Below are positions 25,659 to 33,268 of a stretch of 64,000 bases of DNA, piece after piece. How positions within the stretch are numbered: position 1 is the first letter of the stretch; each line of letters starts with the position of its first letter. The notes beneath the pieces were generated by a model. That model saw nothing but the letters and a program-made list of their open reading frames with translations. It was not told where the DNA came from and ran no database searches. Made by a program: the position numbers and the translations under genes. Origin of the DNA: Muribaculaceae bacterium (GTDB lineage Bacteria; Bacteroidota; Bacteroidia; Bacteroidales; Muribaculaceae); NCBI GenBank assembly GCA_017557665.1, contig JAFYYI010000012.1, forward strand, positions 1 through 64,000, read 5' to 3'.

Positions 25659-26267
25659 ATGAAAAAAGGATGTAGCGGACTTGGTGTCCTGATTGTAGTC
25701 GCCCTTGCATTGATAGCCTGGGGCGTGAAGATTTACAACGGTCTTGTTTCGGAGCAAGAGAATGTTGAAAAAGCATGGGGTAATGTGGAGAACGTGTATC
25801 AGCGCCGCGCTGACCTGATTCCCAACCTGGTAGAGACCGTTAAGGGTTATGCCAAGCACGAGCAGGAGACGCTCGAGGGCGTCATCGAGGCACGCGCTAA
25901 TGCCACCAGTATCAAAATTGATCCTTCAAACATGACCCCCGAAGACCTGCAGAAGTATCAGGCTGCACAGGGCGATGTGACCAATGCCCTGAGCCGACTC
26001 ATTGCCGTGAGTGAGGCATATCCTGACCTGAAGGCCAATCAGAATTTCCTTGAGTTGCAAAACCAACTTGAGGGTGCTGAAAACCGCATTGCAGTAGAAC
26101 GCAACAAGTTTAACGAGGCCGCTCAGACCTACAACACCAAGCGTCGTACCTTCCCCACCAGCATAATTGCTAGTATCTTCGGCTTTGGTGACAAGCCTTA
26201 CTTCCAGGCACAAGAGGGTGCTGACAAGGCTCCCAAGGTAGACTTCGGAACCAGCGAGTCCAAGTAA
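25659..26267 (+). CDS. lemA: LemA family protein
   Basis: A 202-residue protein with one N-terminal transmembrane helix (about 8-26) and a coiled, helical body. The LemA signature is clear: YNGLVSEQENVEKAWGNV, YQRRADLIPNLVETVKGYA and ENRIAVERNKFNEAAQTYN. LemA proteins are membrane-anchored with the helical domain outside the cytoplasm; their role is unknown. It leads an operon with two TPM-domain genes (3-base gap to the first), a gene order seen in many bacteria. Confidence 0.93.
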   Translation: MKKGCSGLGVLIVVALALIAWGVKIYNGLVSEQENVEKAWGNVENVYQRRADLIPNLVETVKGYAKHEQETLEGVIEARANATSIKIDPSNMTPEDLQKYQAAQGDVTNALSRLIAVSEAYPDLKANQNFLELQNQLEGAENRIAVERNKFNEAAQTYNTKRRTFPTSIIASIFGFGDKPYFQAQEGADKAPKVDFGTSESK

Positions 26268-26270
26268 ACA

Positions 26271-26747
26271 ATGGCACTAGCCGATTTCATCCCTAGCGAG
26301 GGCCAGCGTCGCATTGCTGATGCCATTACCGCAGCCGAGCGTCACACGACAGGCGAGATCTGTGTCCATGTGACGCCCCGCTGCCGTGGCAAAGTGATGA
26401 AACGTGCCGTTAAGACCTTCAATAGGCTGCACCTGTACACCACCAAGCGCCGCAATGCCGTGTTGATTTTTATCGCCTATGAGGCCCGTAAGCTGGCTAT
26501 TCTGGGTGATGTGGGTATCAATGAGGTGGTGCCCAAGGGCTTTTGGAACAACGAGGTGGAGGAGTTGACCGAATACCTCAAGGCTGGACGCCCGGTAGAT
26601 GGCTTGTGCGAGATTATTGCCCATATAGGCGATCGTCTGGCGGAATTCTTCCCAGGCGTGCGTGATGACGAGAACGAGTTAAGCAATGAGGTATCCTTCG
26701 ATGAACTTGATGATGACGACCTTGACGATGACCATCATGACGACTAA
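26271..26747 (+). CDS. Cytoplasmic TPM-domain protein
   Basis: A 158-residue protein with one TPM domain (about 5-130; ERHTTGEICVHVTPRCRG, NAVLIFIAYEARKLAILGDVGI) and no signal peptide or membrane helix. The C-terminus is very acidic (DELDDDDLDDDHHDD). TPM domains occur in proteins of photosystem repair and membrane stress; in bacteria the role is unclear. It lies 3 bases after lemA and overlaps the next TPM gene by 11 bases, so the three are translated together. Confidence 0.85.
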   Translation: MALADFIPSEGQRRIADAITAAERHTTGEICVHVTPRCRGKVMKRAVKTFNRLHLYTTKRRNAVLIFIAYEARKLAILGDVGINEVVPKGFWNNEVEELTEYLKAGRPVDGLCEIIAHIGDRLAEFFPGVRDDENELSNEVSFDELDDDDLDDDHHDD

Positions 26748-27516
26748 GGCAACATGGAATAGCAGGCTGTCGCGACTGACGGCCATTCTGCTGCTGTGTC
26801 TCACCGCATTGACGGTGACGGCACAGGTGCCTCAACGTCCTGATCCCCCAAAGTTGGTCAACGACTTTGCCGGCATCCTGGGTGACTGCGAATGGTTGGA
26901 GGACTCGCTCCAGAAGATCGCCATGGAGACCAGCAACCAGATTTGTGTGGTCACCATGAAAGACTTCGGTGGCTATGACAAGGCGATGATGGCCTACAGT
27001 ATTGGTGATCAATGGGGCGTTGGCAAGAGTGATAAGGACAATGGCGTTGTCATCCTTGTGAAGCCCAAAACGCCCGAGAGCAAGGGCGAGGCATTTATTG
27101 CCCCGGGTTATGGTCTGGAAGGCGCCATCACTGATGCTACAAGCACACGCATAGTTAATCAGGAGATGATTCCCTACTTCAAGGAGAATAATTACCTGGA
27201 CGGTGTGTGGGCCGGAGCACAGGTCGTACGTGACCTGGCCGTCGGCGAGTACAACGAGGAGGATTATCTCAATCAGTATGATGAAGGAGACGCTTGGCTC
27301 GGCTTCATTGTATTCGTCCTCATCATGGCTTTGATCATATATGGGATGAGACACGGCGGCGGTGGCAGTCGCAATAGTGGTAATACCGGCACTTGGGGCG
27401 GTCCCGTCGTTATCAGCGGCAGTGACTGGGGCGGCCACGGCGGCTCCAGCGGCGGCGGTTGGGGCGGCTTTGGCGGCGGCTCCTTCGGCGGCGGCGGTGG
27501 CGGTGGCAGCTGGTAG
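26737..27516 (+). CDS. Exported TPM-domain protein with Gly-rich tail
   Basis: About 259 residues, starting at the ATG at 26737 (MTTKATWNSRLSR), which gives a normal signal peptide ending TVTAQ and an 11-base overlap with the gene upstream. The TPM domain (about 40-170: NDFAGILGDCEWLEDSLQK, GVVILVKPKTPE, GYGLEGAITDA) lies outside the inner membrane. A transmembrane helix (about 185-205) and a Gly/Ser-rich tail ending GGGGGGGSW follow. This is the YgcG-type architecture that partners LemA. Function unproven. Confidence 0.87.
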   Translation: MTTKATWNSRLSRLTAILLLCLTALTVTAQVPQRPDPPKLVNDFAGILGDCEWLEDSLQKIAMETSNQICVVTMKDFGGYDKAMMAYSIGDQWGVGKSDKDNGVVILVKPKTPESKGEAFIAPGYGLEGAITDATSTRIVNQEMIPYFKENNYLDGVWAGAQVVRDLAVGEYNEEDYLNQYDEGDAWLGFIVFVLIMALIIYGMRHGGGGSRNSGNTGTWGGPVVISGSDWGGHGGSSGGGWGGFGGGSFGGGGGGGSW

Positions 27517-27544
27517 CCTCCTGCATCTTGCAAGACTTATAGCA

Positions 27545-27585
27545 ATTAAGGACTTTAAAGGCCGTGGGTCTTTAAGGTCCTTAAT
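27545..27585. terminator. Bidirectional terminator built of 9-bp repeats
   Basis: Between the convergent TPM gene and recO. Arms ATTAAGGAC..TTAAAG and CTTTAA.GTCCTTAAT form a long stem with T-runs on both sides. The same bases read as four degenerate 9-mers (TTAAGGACT, TTAAAGGCC, GTGGGTCTT, TAAGGTCCT), so it also belongs to the 9-bp repeat family. Confidence 0.75.
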
Positions 27586-27589
27586 GTTT

Positions 27590-28315
27590 TCAGATGAAGA
27601 GTTGCTTGAGGATGTCGGGGGAGCGCAGGGTGCCGATGGCCGCATTGTGCAGGCGGTAGTAACTGATGATGACATCGAGCATGCGATTGCGTTCCTCACG
27701 GTTGAAACGGAACACCGCCATGTTGCTGAATGTCATGCGCGACAGCAGGTGGATGACCTGTGCCTCCTGCGGTGGCAGGTTCATGTGCCCCCGGGCCGCT
27801 GCCGGAATAAACACACCGTCGGTCATGTCGAACCAGTGGCCTTCGTGGTAGCTCTCCACGTTGGGCTGGATGCCCAGATGAGCGCCCAAGTGATAGAGAA
27901 AACAGATATGGAAATTGGCGACATGGCCCGGCAACTGTTCCAGCAGTTGCACCGATTGCTCAATGTAGCGGAACAGCGGGTCGTTGCCCTCCGGCTCCTG
28001 GATGACATGGGCGAGCAGTTCGCTGATGAACAGGGCGATGGCATTTTTCATCGGGTCGCTGTAGAGGGTCGCCAAGGGGTAGTTGCGGCGCACTTCGCGC
28101 AGCACCGCCAGGTCACGGCCACTGCGCACTCCGGCTTCCAGGTCCACCAGGGACAAGGGCATGAGCAGCGCGTTGCGTAACCGTGCCGCCGGAGTTTTGC
28201 CCAAGGGTACGGCAAATGACATCAACCCGCGCCCATCGGTGTAGATGTGCACGATGTTGTGCTTATCGCTGTAGCGGATTGTATTGAGCACAATGCCCTT
28301 GAGCTTCTCGTACAT
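27590..28315 (-). CDS. recO: DNA repair protein RecO
   Basis: A 241-residue protein, the usual RecO length. The N-terminal OB-fold starts KLKGIVLNTIRYSDKHNIVHIYT, followed by GLMSFAVPLGKTPAARLRNALL. The helical C-terminal domain (LFRYIEQSVQLLEQ, HICFLYHLGAHLGIQP) lacks the zinc-finger cysteines, as in many Bacteroidota RecO proteins. RecO loads RecA onto SSB-coated single strands with RecR and RecF; recF is also in this window, 21 kb away. It is transcribed alone and converges on the TPM gene. Confidence 0.92.
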   Translation of the reverse strand: MYEKLKGIVLNTIRYSDKHNIVHIYTDGRGLMSFAVPLGKTPAARLRNALLMPLSLVDLEAGVRSGRDLAVLREVRRNYPLATLYSDPMKNAIALFISELLAHVIQEPEGNDPLFRYIEQSVQLLEQLPGHVANFHICFLYHLGAHLGIQPNVESYHEGHWFDMTDGVFIPAAARGHMNLPPQEAQVIHLLSRMTFSNMAVFRFNREERNRMLDVIISYYRLHNAAIGTLRSPDILKQLFI

Positions 28316-28398
28316 GCCGCTAATTTACTCATTTTTCGCTATTCAAGACCAATAAATTAGCGGAAAATGCAACTTTTTCGCCTTTTCAAGGGGTTAAA

Positions 28399-28430
28399 TT
28401 TTGTCAATTCAAAAAATAGTTCTAATTTTG
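28399..28430 (+). promoter_or_regulatory. Promoter of tRNA-Glu and rpsT
   Basis: -33 TTTTG (28399-28403) and -7 TAATTTTG (28423-28430) with a 19-bp spacer, 31 bases before the tRNA. No separate promoter is visible between the tRNA and rpsT. Confidence 0.75.
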
Positions 28431-28461
28431 CAGTCGCTTTTGCGGAAAAATCCGGCAAAAC

Positions 28462-28533
28462 GGCCCATTCGTCTATCGGCTAGGACGCAAGATTTTCATT
28501 CTTGAAAGAGCAGTTCGATTCTGCTATGGGCTA
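28462..28533 (+). tRNA. tRNA-Glu (TTC), copy 1
   Basis: Acceptor GGCCCAT / ATGGGCT, D-stem GTCT/GGAC, anticodon stem CAAGA/TCTTG with loop TTTTCAT (anticodon TTC), T-arm AGCAG-TTCGATT-CTGCT, discriminator A. No encoded CCA. It is identical to the copy at 28883 over its whole length. Confidence 0.95.
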
Positions 28534-28570
28534 CAACAATCAACTAAATATCAAAGTTTTATATATAATT

Positions 28571-28831
28571 ATGGCAAACCATAAATCAGCTATTAAGAGA
28601 ATTCGTCAGAGCGAGACCCGCCGTCTTCGCAACCGTTATTACAGCAAGACCATGCGCAACGCAGTGCGCAACATCCGCAAGATGACCGACGCCAAGGAAG
28701 CCGGCGAGGCTATGCCCAAGGTGACCGCCATGCTTGACAAGCTTGCTGGCAAGAACGTGATCAGCAAGAACAAGGCTGCTAACCTCAAGTCAAAGCTCGC
28801 TCAGCACATCAACAAGCTGAACCAGGCCTAA
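28571..28831 (+). CDS. rpsT: 30S ribosomal protein S20
   Basis: An 86-residue S20, starting at the ATG at 28571 ([15 protein letters not shown]). The Lys/Arg-rich helical sequence is typical: [21 protein letters not shown], then [21 protein letters not shown]20 binds 16S rRNA early in 30S assembly. It is encoded between two identical tRNA-Glu genes, 37 bases after the first and 51 before the second, probably in one transcript that tRNA processing would cut free. Confidence 0.97.
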   Translation: MANHKSAIKRIRQSETRRLRNRYYSKTMRNAVRNIRKMTDAKEAGEAMPKVTAMLDKLAGKNVISKNKAANLKSKLAQHINKLNQA

Positions 28832-28835
28832 GCAA

Positions 28836-28849
28836 TTAGGAGTTAGGCG
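28836..28849. repeat. 7-bp repeat (2 units) after rpsT
   Basis: TTAGGAG, TTAGGCG starting four bases after the rpsT stop. Confidence 0.4.
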
Positions 28850-28882
28850 CCTCCCACCAGGTGCCATGGTTCAGCCAGGTAC

Positions 28883-28954
28883 GGCCCATTCGTCTATCGG
28901 CTAGGACGCAAGATTTTCATTCTTGAAAGAGCAGTTCGATTCTGCTATGGGCTA
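28883..28954 (+). tRNA. tRNA-Glu (TTC), copy 2
   Basis: Identical to copy 1 at all 72 positions; the conserved match also covers the base before the acceptor stem. A terminator follows it. The duplication flanks rpsT. Confidence 0.95.
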
Positions 28955-28959
28955 CCGCA

Positions 28960-28995
28960 GCAAAGCGTTAACCTCACGGTTTAGCGCTTTGCCTT
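28960..28995 (+). terminator. Terminator after the second tRNA-Glu
   Basis: GCAAAGCG / CGCTTTGC arms with an inner AACC / GGTT pair, followed by a weak T-rich tail. Confidence 0.65.
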
Positions 28996-29050
28996 GTGTT
29001 ATTATATTCCAACAACAGAAGTATAAGAAATCGTTGCCGGTGGGGTAGTC

Positions 29051-29830
29051 TCAATCATAGCCGACAACCAGTGTCGCGATGACTGGGTAGTGGTCACTCA
29101 ATTCAACCGGTATGACCTGTGACTCAATCACATGCCACGCCCGTGAGGGACGTGCTAAAATGTAATCTATTTTCTCAATAGGATTGTTTACACTGAAGGT
29201 GAAATCGCCAACAGTGCAGTCTTGCCACTGGCTCATGAGCAGCCCGATGACATCATCATCGGGTGAGGCATTGAAGTCACCGGCTAAGATGACGGGGTAG
29301 CTTGTACTGGCAAAATGCTCAAGCAGGAACTGGGCTTGGGCCGCTCGGCTGACACTGTCAAAGGCTTCAAGGTGAGTGCAGGCAATCATGATGGTATCGC
29401 CGTCGGGCAGGATGAAGGTGCCCTGAAGCAAGCCTCGTTGTTCCATGCGGGTGTTGGGACGCGGCAGCTTGATGTTGTGAACATCAACAAACTGATGCCG
29501 GGTGAGCAGTCCGATGCCGTAATGTCCCCCACTGAACTCGATGGTAGGTCCAAACAGCCCTTCCATGCCGCTAAAATAGGCAAGTTCGGTGATAAAATCG
29601 CGATTATTCTGATGCGGACAATTGGAACGACGGGTATTTTGATCCACTTCCTGCAAAGCCACGAAGTCAGGCTGGTATTGCTTGATGAGAAGTCCGATCT
29701 GTTGCAAGGTAGCGTCGTGGCCGGCATGGAGATTAAAAGTCATGACCCTGATGGTGTCGTTGTGTCCTTGGGCTAAGGCCATGCAGGCTACAAGCCATGC
29801 CGAAATCAAGTGGATGAGACGGAGTCGCAT
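29051..29830 (-). CDS. Exported endonuclease/exonuclease/phosphatase-fold protein
   Basis: A 259-residue protein with a signal peptide (1-20, ending MALAQG). EEP-fold motifs are complete: MTFNLHAG, FVALQEVDQNT with the metal-binding Glu, CTHLEAF, AGDFNASPDD, and the final LSDHYPV. It belongs to a short DNase I / sphingomyelinase-like type different from the long enzyme at 16192. The mature protein is probably periplasmic or secreted and cleaves a phosphodiester. No lipid- or DNA-specific loop can be assigned. Monocistronic. Confidence 0.85.
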   Translation of the reverse strand: MRLRLIHLISAWLVACMALAQGHNDTIRVMTFNLHAGHDATLQQIGLLIKQYQPDFVALQEVDQNTRRSNCPHQNNRDFITELAYFSGMEGLFGPTIEFSGGHYGIGLLTRHQFVDVHNIKLPRPNTRMEQRGLLQGTFILPDGDTIMIACTHLEAFDSVSRAAQAQFLLEHFASTSYPVILAGDFNASPDDDVIGLLMSQWQDCTVGDFTFSVNNPIEKIDYILARPSRAWHVIESQVIPVELSDHYPVIATLVVGYD

Positions 29831-29856
29831 AATGGATAAAGTACTGGTTAGATGCG

Positions 29857-29864
29857 CAAAAATA
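29857..29864 (-). promoter_or_regulatory. -7 box of the exported EEP gene
   Basis: TATTTTTG on the minus strand, 26 bases before the start codon. No clear -33 element. Confidence 0.4.
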
Positions 29865-29942
29865 CTAATTATTTCATCAAGAGGCTAATGGTGAGACTCT
29901 TTTTTGTTTGATTCAATCCATGTGTGAAGCCACAAAAACAAG

Positions 29943-29974
29943 AAAGGAGATGAACATTGCGTTCATCTCCTTTT
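29943..29974. terminator. Terminator between the EEP gene and tRNA-Gln
   Basis: Perfect 13-bp stem AAAGGAGATGAAC / GTTCATCTCCTTT with loop ATTGC. It can end the leftward tRNA-Gln transcript. Confidence 0.8.
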
Positions 29975-29981
29975 CCTTTGG

Positions 29982-30052
29982 TTGCCTTGCCCGGACTCGA
30001 ACCAGGAAATGCGGCACCAAAAACCGTTGTGTTACCATTACACTACAAGGCA
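29982..30052 (-). tRNA. tRNA-Gln (TTG)
   Basis: On the minus strand, acceptor TGCCTTG / CAAGGCA, D-arm GTGTAATGGTAACAC, anticodon loop TTTTGGT (anticodon TTG), T-arm CCTGG-TTCGAGT-CCGGG and discriminator A. The anticodon stem has an A-C mismatch at its base. No encoded CCA. Confidence 0.9.
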
Positions 30053-30094
30053 ATCCTTATGTCATCAGGACAGTAGCCTATCCTAAATGCGGTG

Positions 30095-30123
30095 CAAAAT
30101 TACTGCTTTTTTTTGAATTACAA
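30095..30123 (-). promoter_or_regulatory. Promoter of tRNA-Gln
   Basis: -7 TAATTTTG (30095-30102) and a possible -33 TTG (30121-30123), 18 bp apart, on the minus strand. Confidence 0.55.
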
Positions 30124-30171
30124 CCCTTTTAGAGGATTTTTTTTAAAATGCAGTGTTCAAGCAAATGCCAA

Positions 30172-31464
30172 TTACTTGACAATGAGCAGGTAGTAGTTCT
30201 TCTTACCCTTCTGGGCCAGGATGTACTTGCCGTTGAGAAGCATGTCGGGGCTGGCAGGCATGTTGGGGTCAGCGAGCTTCTCCTTGTTGACGCTCACACC
30301 GCCACCCTGGGTGAGCTTGCGCATTTCGCCCTTGCTGGGGAAGACGGCAGCCACCTCGGTCAGCAGCGAGATCATTGGTGTGCCCTCATCGATGGCACTG
30401 CGAGGCACCTCGTAGCGGGGCACGCCCTCAAACACGCTCAGCAGTGTGTACTCGTCAATCTTGTGCAGGATGTCCTTGGCCTTGTTCGAGAACAGGATCT
30501 GTGAAGCTTCAACGGCATTCTCATATTCCTCGGCGCTGTGCACCATGGTGGTGATTTCCTTGGCGAGGCGCTTCTGCAGCGGACGCATGCCGGGATCCTT
30601 CTCCTGTTCGGCAATCAGTTCTTCAATCTCGTCCTGGGGCAGGTCGGTGAAGATCTTGATATACTTCTTGGCATCCTCGTCGCTCACGTTTATCCAGAAC
30701 TGGTAGAACTTGTAGGGGGATGTGCGCTGTGGGTCGAGCCAAACGTTGCCGCCCTCGGTCTTACCGAACTTGGTGCCGTCGCTCTTGGTGATGAGCGGGC
30801 AGGTGATGGCATAGGCCTCGCCGCCGTTGATGCGGCGAATGAGTTCGGTGCCAGTGGTGATGTTACCCCACTGGTCGCTGCCGCCCATCTGCAGCCTGCA
30901 GCCCTCGTGCTCATAGAGGTAGAGGAAGTCGTAGCCCTGCAGCAACTGGTAGGAGAACTCGGTGAACGACATACCGTGGTCGGCATTGGCGGCGAGACGC
31001 TTCTTCACGCTGTCCTTGGCCATCATGTAGTTGACGGTGATGTGCTTGCCGATGTCGCGGATGAAACTCAGGAAGGTGAAGTCCTTCATCCAGTCATAGT
31101 TGTTCACCACGATGGCGTGGTTGGGCGCGTCGCTGTCAAAGTCCAGGAACTTGGCCAGCTGCTTGCGGATGCACTCCTGGTTGTGACGCAGCGTCTCCTC
31201 GTCGATGAGCTTGCGCTCCTGCGACTTCATCGAGGGGTCGCCGATCATGCCCGTAGCACCGCCAATCAGGGCGATGGGACGATGTCCTGCCCGCTGCAGG
31301 TGCTTGAGCATCATCACGCCCACGAGGTGGCCGATGTGCAGTGAATCGGCTGTCGGGTCGATGCCCACATAGCCGCTGGTCATTTCCTTGTTGAGTTGCT
31401 CCTCGGCACCAGGCATGATGTCGTTGATCATGCCGCGCCATTTCAGTTCTTCTACAAAATTCAT
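30172..31464 (-). CDS. tyrS: Tyrosyl-tRNA synthetase
   Basis: A 430-residue class I synthetase. HIGH is present at 43-46 ([10 protein letters not shown]), the tyrosine pocket in [13 protein letters not shown] and [11 protein letters not shown], and the KMSKS counterpart as KFGKT at 232-236. A C-terminal S4-like RNA-binding domain follows (about 360-430). It charges tRNA-Tyr. In many Bacteroidota tyrS lies next to hemD/rnpA/yidD/tatD; here it stands alone, about 28 kb from that cluster. The -7 box upstream is good and no T-box-like leader is visible. Confidence 0.96.
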   Translation of the reverse strand: MNFVEELKWRGMINDIMPGAEEQLNKEMTSGYVGIDPTADSLHIGHLVGVMMLKHLQRAGHRPIALIGGATGMIGDPSMKSQERKLIDEETLRHNQECIRKQLAKFLDFDSDAPNHAIVVNNYDWMKDFTFLSFIRDIGKHITVNYMMAKDSVKKRLAANADHGMSFTEFSYQLLQGYDFLYLYEHEGCRLQMGGSDQWGNITTGTELIRRINGGEAYAITCPLITKSDGTKFGKTEGGNVWLDPQRTSPYKFYQFWINVSDEDAKKYIKIFTDLPQDEIEELIAEQEKDPGMRPLQKRLAKEITTMVHSAEEYENAVEASQILFSNKAKDILHKIDEYTLLSVFEGVPRYEVPRSAIDEGTPMISLLTEVAAVFPSKGEMRKLTQGGGVSVNKEKLADPNMPASPDMLLNGKYILAQKGKKNYYLLIVK

Positions 31465-31511
31465 CTCTTTATCTTTATCGTTATTGATTAGTTCTTTTCT
31501 CTATTGAACGA

Positions 31512-31519
31512 CAAAGGTA
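31512..31519 (-). promoter_or_regulatory. -7 box of tyrS
   Basis: TACCTTTG on the minus strand, 47 bases before the tyrS start. The -33 element is unclear. Confidence 0.5.
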
Positions 31520-31659
31520 CATATTTTTTGCCAACTGCCTCACAATTATCCTCAACATTTCCCGCAACAGTGCGCCAAACCTCTGCAAAAAGACCACCGA
31601 ACTTAACCCAAAAATGTTCTCAGTCTTTTTAGAAATAGCAGTTTTCAAGAAAAACTGAT

Positions 31660-31667
31660 TATCTTTG
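31660..31667 (+). promoter_or_regulatory. -7 box of the WG-repeat gene
   Basis: TATCTTTG, 65 bases before the ATG at 31733. Confidence 0.5.
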
Positions 31668-31732
31668 CAGTGCAATGCAATGCATGATTCATTGAAGCTA
31701 TCCCAATCTGTTGTTTTAAAAAACGTTCAACT

Positions 31733-33124
31733 ATGATGAAACCGTCTCTTATTACTATTATCTCTTTTCTGATAATCGCTTTGTCGTGCCCGTTGGCCCC
31801 AAGGGGTCAGGAGAGTGTAACCGCGACAAGATACAATCTGCTTAGCAAGCAATATGACAATGTGTCTGGCTTTGAGTGGTCGCTCGACCCCAACGTTGTT
31901 GTCGAGAAGAACGGCAAAAAGGGTGTGGTTAACGTTGCCAACAAACTCGTCATTCCACTCATGTATGACGAAATCAAGAGTTATGGCGATCTTTTTATCG
32001 TATACCAGAACGGGTTGACGGGAGTCGTTGACGAGAATAACAAACAGGTCATTCCTATTGAGTATGCCGAGATTGATGCTTGCCCTGACAAGAATGGCTT
32101 ACACTTCATGGTTGCCAAGTACCCTTCAGGCAGTTCTAAGGAAACGAGCACACCGCTAATGGGTCTGATGGATGATTGCGGCAATGTGAAAATACCACTC
32201 GCTCATGTTAACATGAAAAAGGTGTCCTTTATCGAAGCAATGAAAGATGTTGATGGCCGCATCATTACCTCTGATTCTGATGATTCCAAACATGGGCTTC
32301 TCGATTTCGACGGTCGCGTGATTCTTCCTCAAGAGTATGACGAGATTGTGAACATTGCCACTAATTGGCGACTTCTTGTTATGAAAGGCGACAGGTATGG
32401 AATTGTTGACTGGCAGGGCAACATAATTATGCCGATGGATTATAACGATATGGTGTTTGACGATTATCACTCCTCTGGCTTTGCGGCAAGAAGAGCGCAG
32501 GGTGGCAAGAAATCAAAATATGCTTTTTGGGATTTCGATGGCAATAAACTGTCCGACGAAATTTTTGACAATGTCACTGGCTATAGTTTTGATATGTTTG
32601 ATGCCACCATTGGCAAACGACACATCATGACGACAGGTTTTTATGAAGGAATGGCTGCTTTTGCCGAAATGGGAGACGACGGTGACGACAATCATCTCAT
32701 CTGGGGATATATGGACGCACAAGGAAAGGTTATCATGAAACCGCAATTCCCCTCTGCCAATGGCTTCAGCGAAGGCTTGGCTGCAGTAGCATTGACCCAA
32801 AACGAGGGCGAGCTGTTATACGGCTATATTGATGCCAGCGGCAAAACAATCATTCCGCCTGCATACACTTCTGCGGGATACTTCATGGGAGGAATGGCCG
32901 TGGTGGCAACACCCGGAACGGGTGAATTCGTCATCAACAAGCAAGGCCAAATCGTGAAAGTATTCTCTGAAGATTCCAACGAACGCCGCTTGATGCGTGA
33001 CGAAATGGGTCAAGTTCTTATCAAAGAGGTTTTCAACGATGGCGAGACGAGATTCTACAATGCCCAAGGCAAGCTGGTCAAGGCTGTCATCGACGGCGTC
33101 ACACTCACTGCAGACCCGAAATAA
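31733..33124 (+). CDS. Exported WG-repeat protein
   Basis: A 463-residue protein. The N-terminus is a signal sequence with a possible lipobox (IIALSC), so it may be a lipoprotein. The rest is built of WG-type beta repeats: pairs such as KKGVVNVANKLVIPLMYDEI, GVVDENNKQVIPIEYAEI, YGIVDWQGNIIMPMDYNDM and YGYIDASGKTIIPPAYTSA, each about 45-60 residues. Proteins of this kind are surface or periplasmic in Bacteroidota and have no known enzyme activity. It has its own promoter and terminator. Function unknown. Confidence 0.82.
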   Translation: MMKPSLITIISFLIIALSCPLAPRGQESVTATRYNLLSKQYDNVSGFEWSLDPNVVVEKNGKKGVVNVANKLVIPLMYDEIKSYGDLFIVYQNGLTGVVDENNKQVIPIEYAEIDACPDKNGLHFMVAKYPSGSSKETSTPLMGLMDDCGNVKIPLAHVNMKKVSFIEAMKDVDGRIITSDSDDSKHGLLDFDGRVILPQEYDEIVNIATNWRLLVMKGDRYGIVDWQGNIIMPMDYNDMVFDDYHSSGFAARRAQGGKKSKYAFWDFDGNKLSDEIFDNVTGYSFDMFDATIGKRHIMTTGFYEGMAAFAEMGDDGDDNHLIWGYMDAQGKVIMKPQFPSANGFSEGLAAVALTQNEGELLYGYIDASGKTIIPPAYTSAGYFMGGMAVVATPGTGEFVINKQGQIVKVFSEDSNERRLMRDEMGQVLIKEVFNDGETRFYNAQGKLVKAVIDGVTLTADPK

Positions 33125-33147
33125 CCATTCGCTGACTTTATCATCTG

Positions 33148-33186
33148 CGCCCTGCACGCTCTCTTGAGATTTGCAGGGCGTGTTTT
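33148..33186 (+). terminator. Terminator after the WG-repeat gene
   Basis: Stem CGCCCTGCA / TGCAGGGCG with a 15-base loop, then TGTTTT. Confidence 0.85.
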
Positions 33187-33232
33187 GTGAAATAATTGCA
33201 TTGGCTATGAATGCCGTTAACGATAAAAATGT

Positions 33233-33240
33233 TAACTTTG
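33233..33240 (+). promoter_or_regulatory. -7 box of mutS
   Basis: TAACTTTG, 28 bases before the mutS ATG. No -33 TTTG at the right distance. Confidence 0.5.
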
Positions 33241-33268
33241 CGTGATTAAATCAATGTCGTGCTGAACT

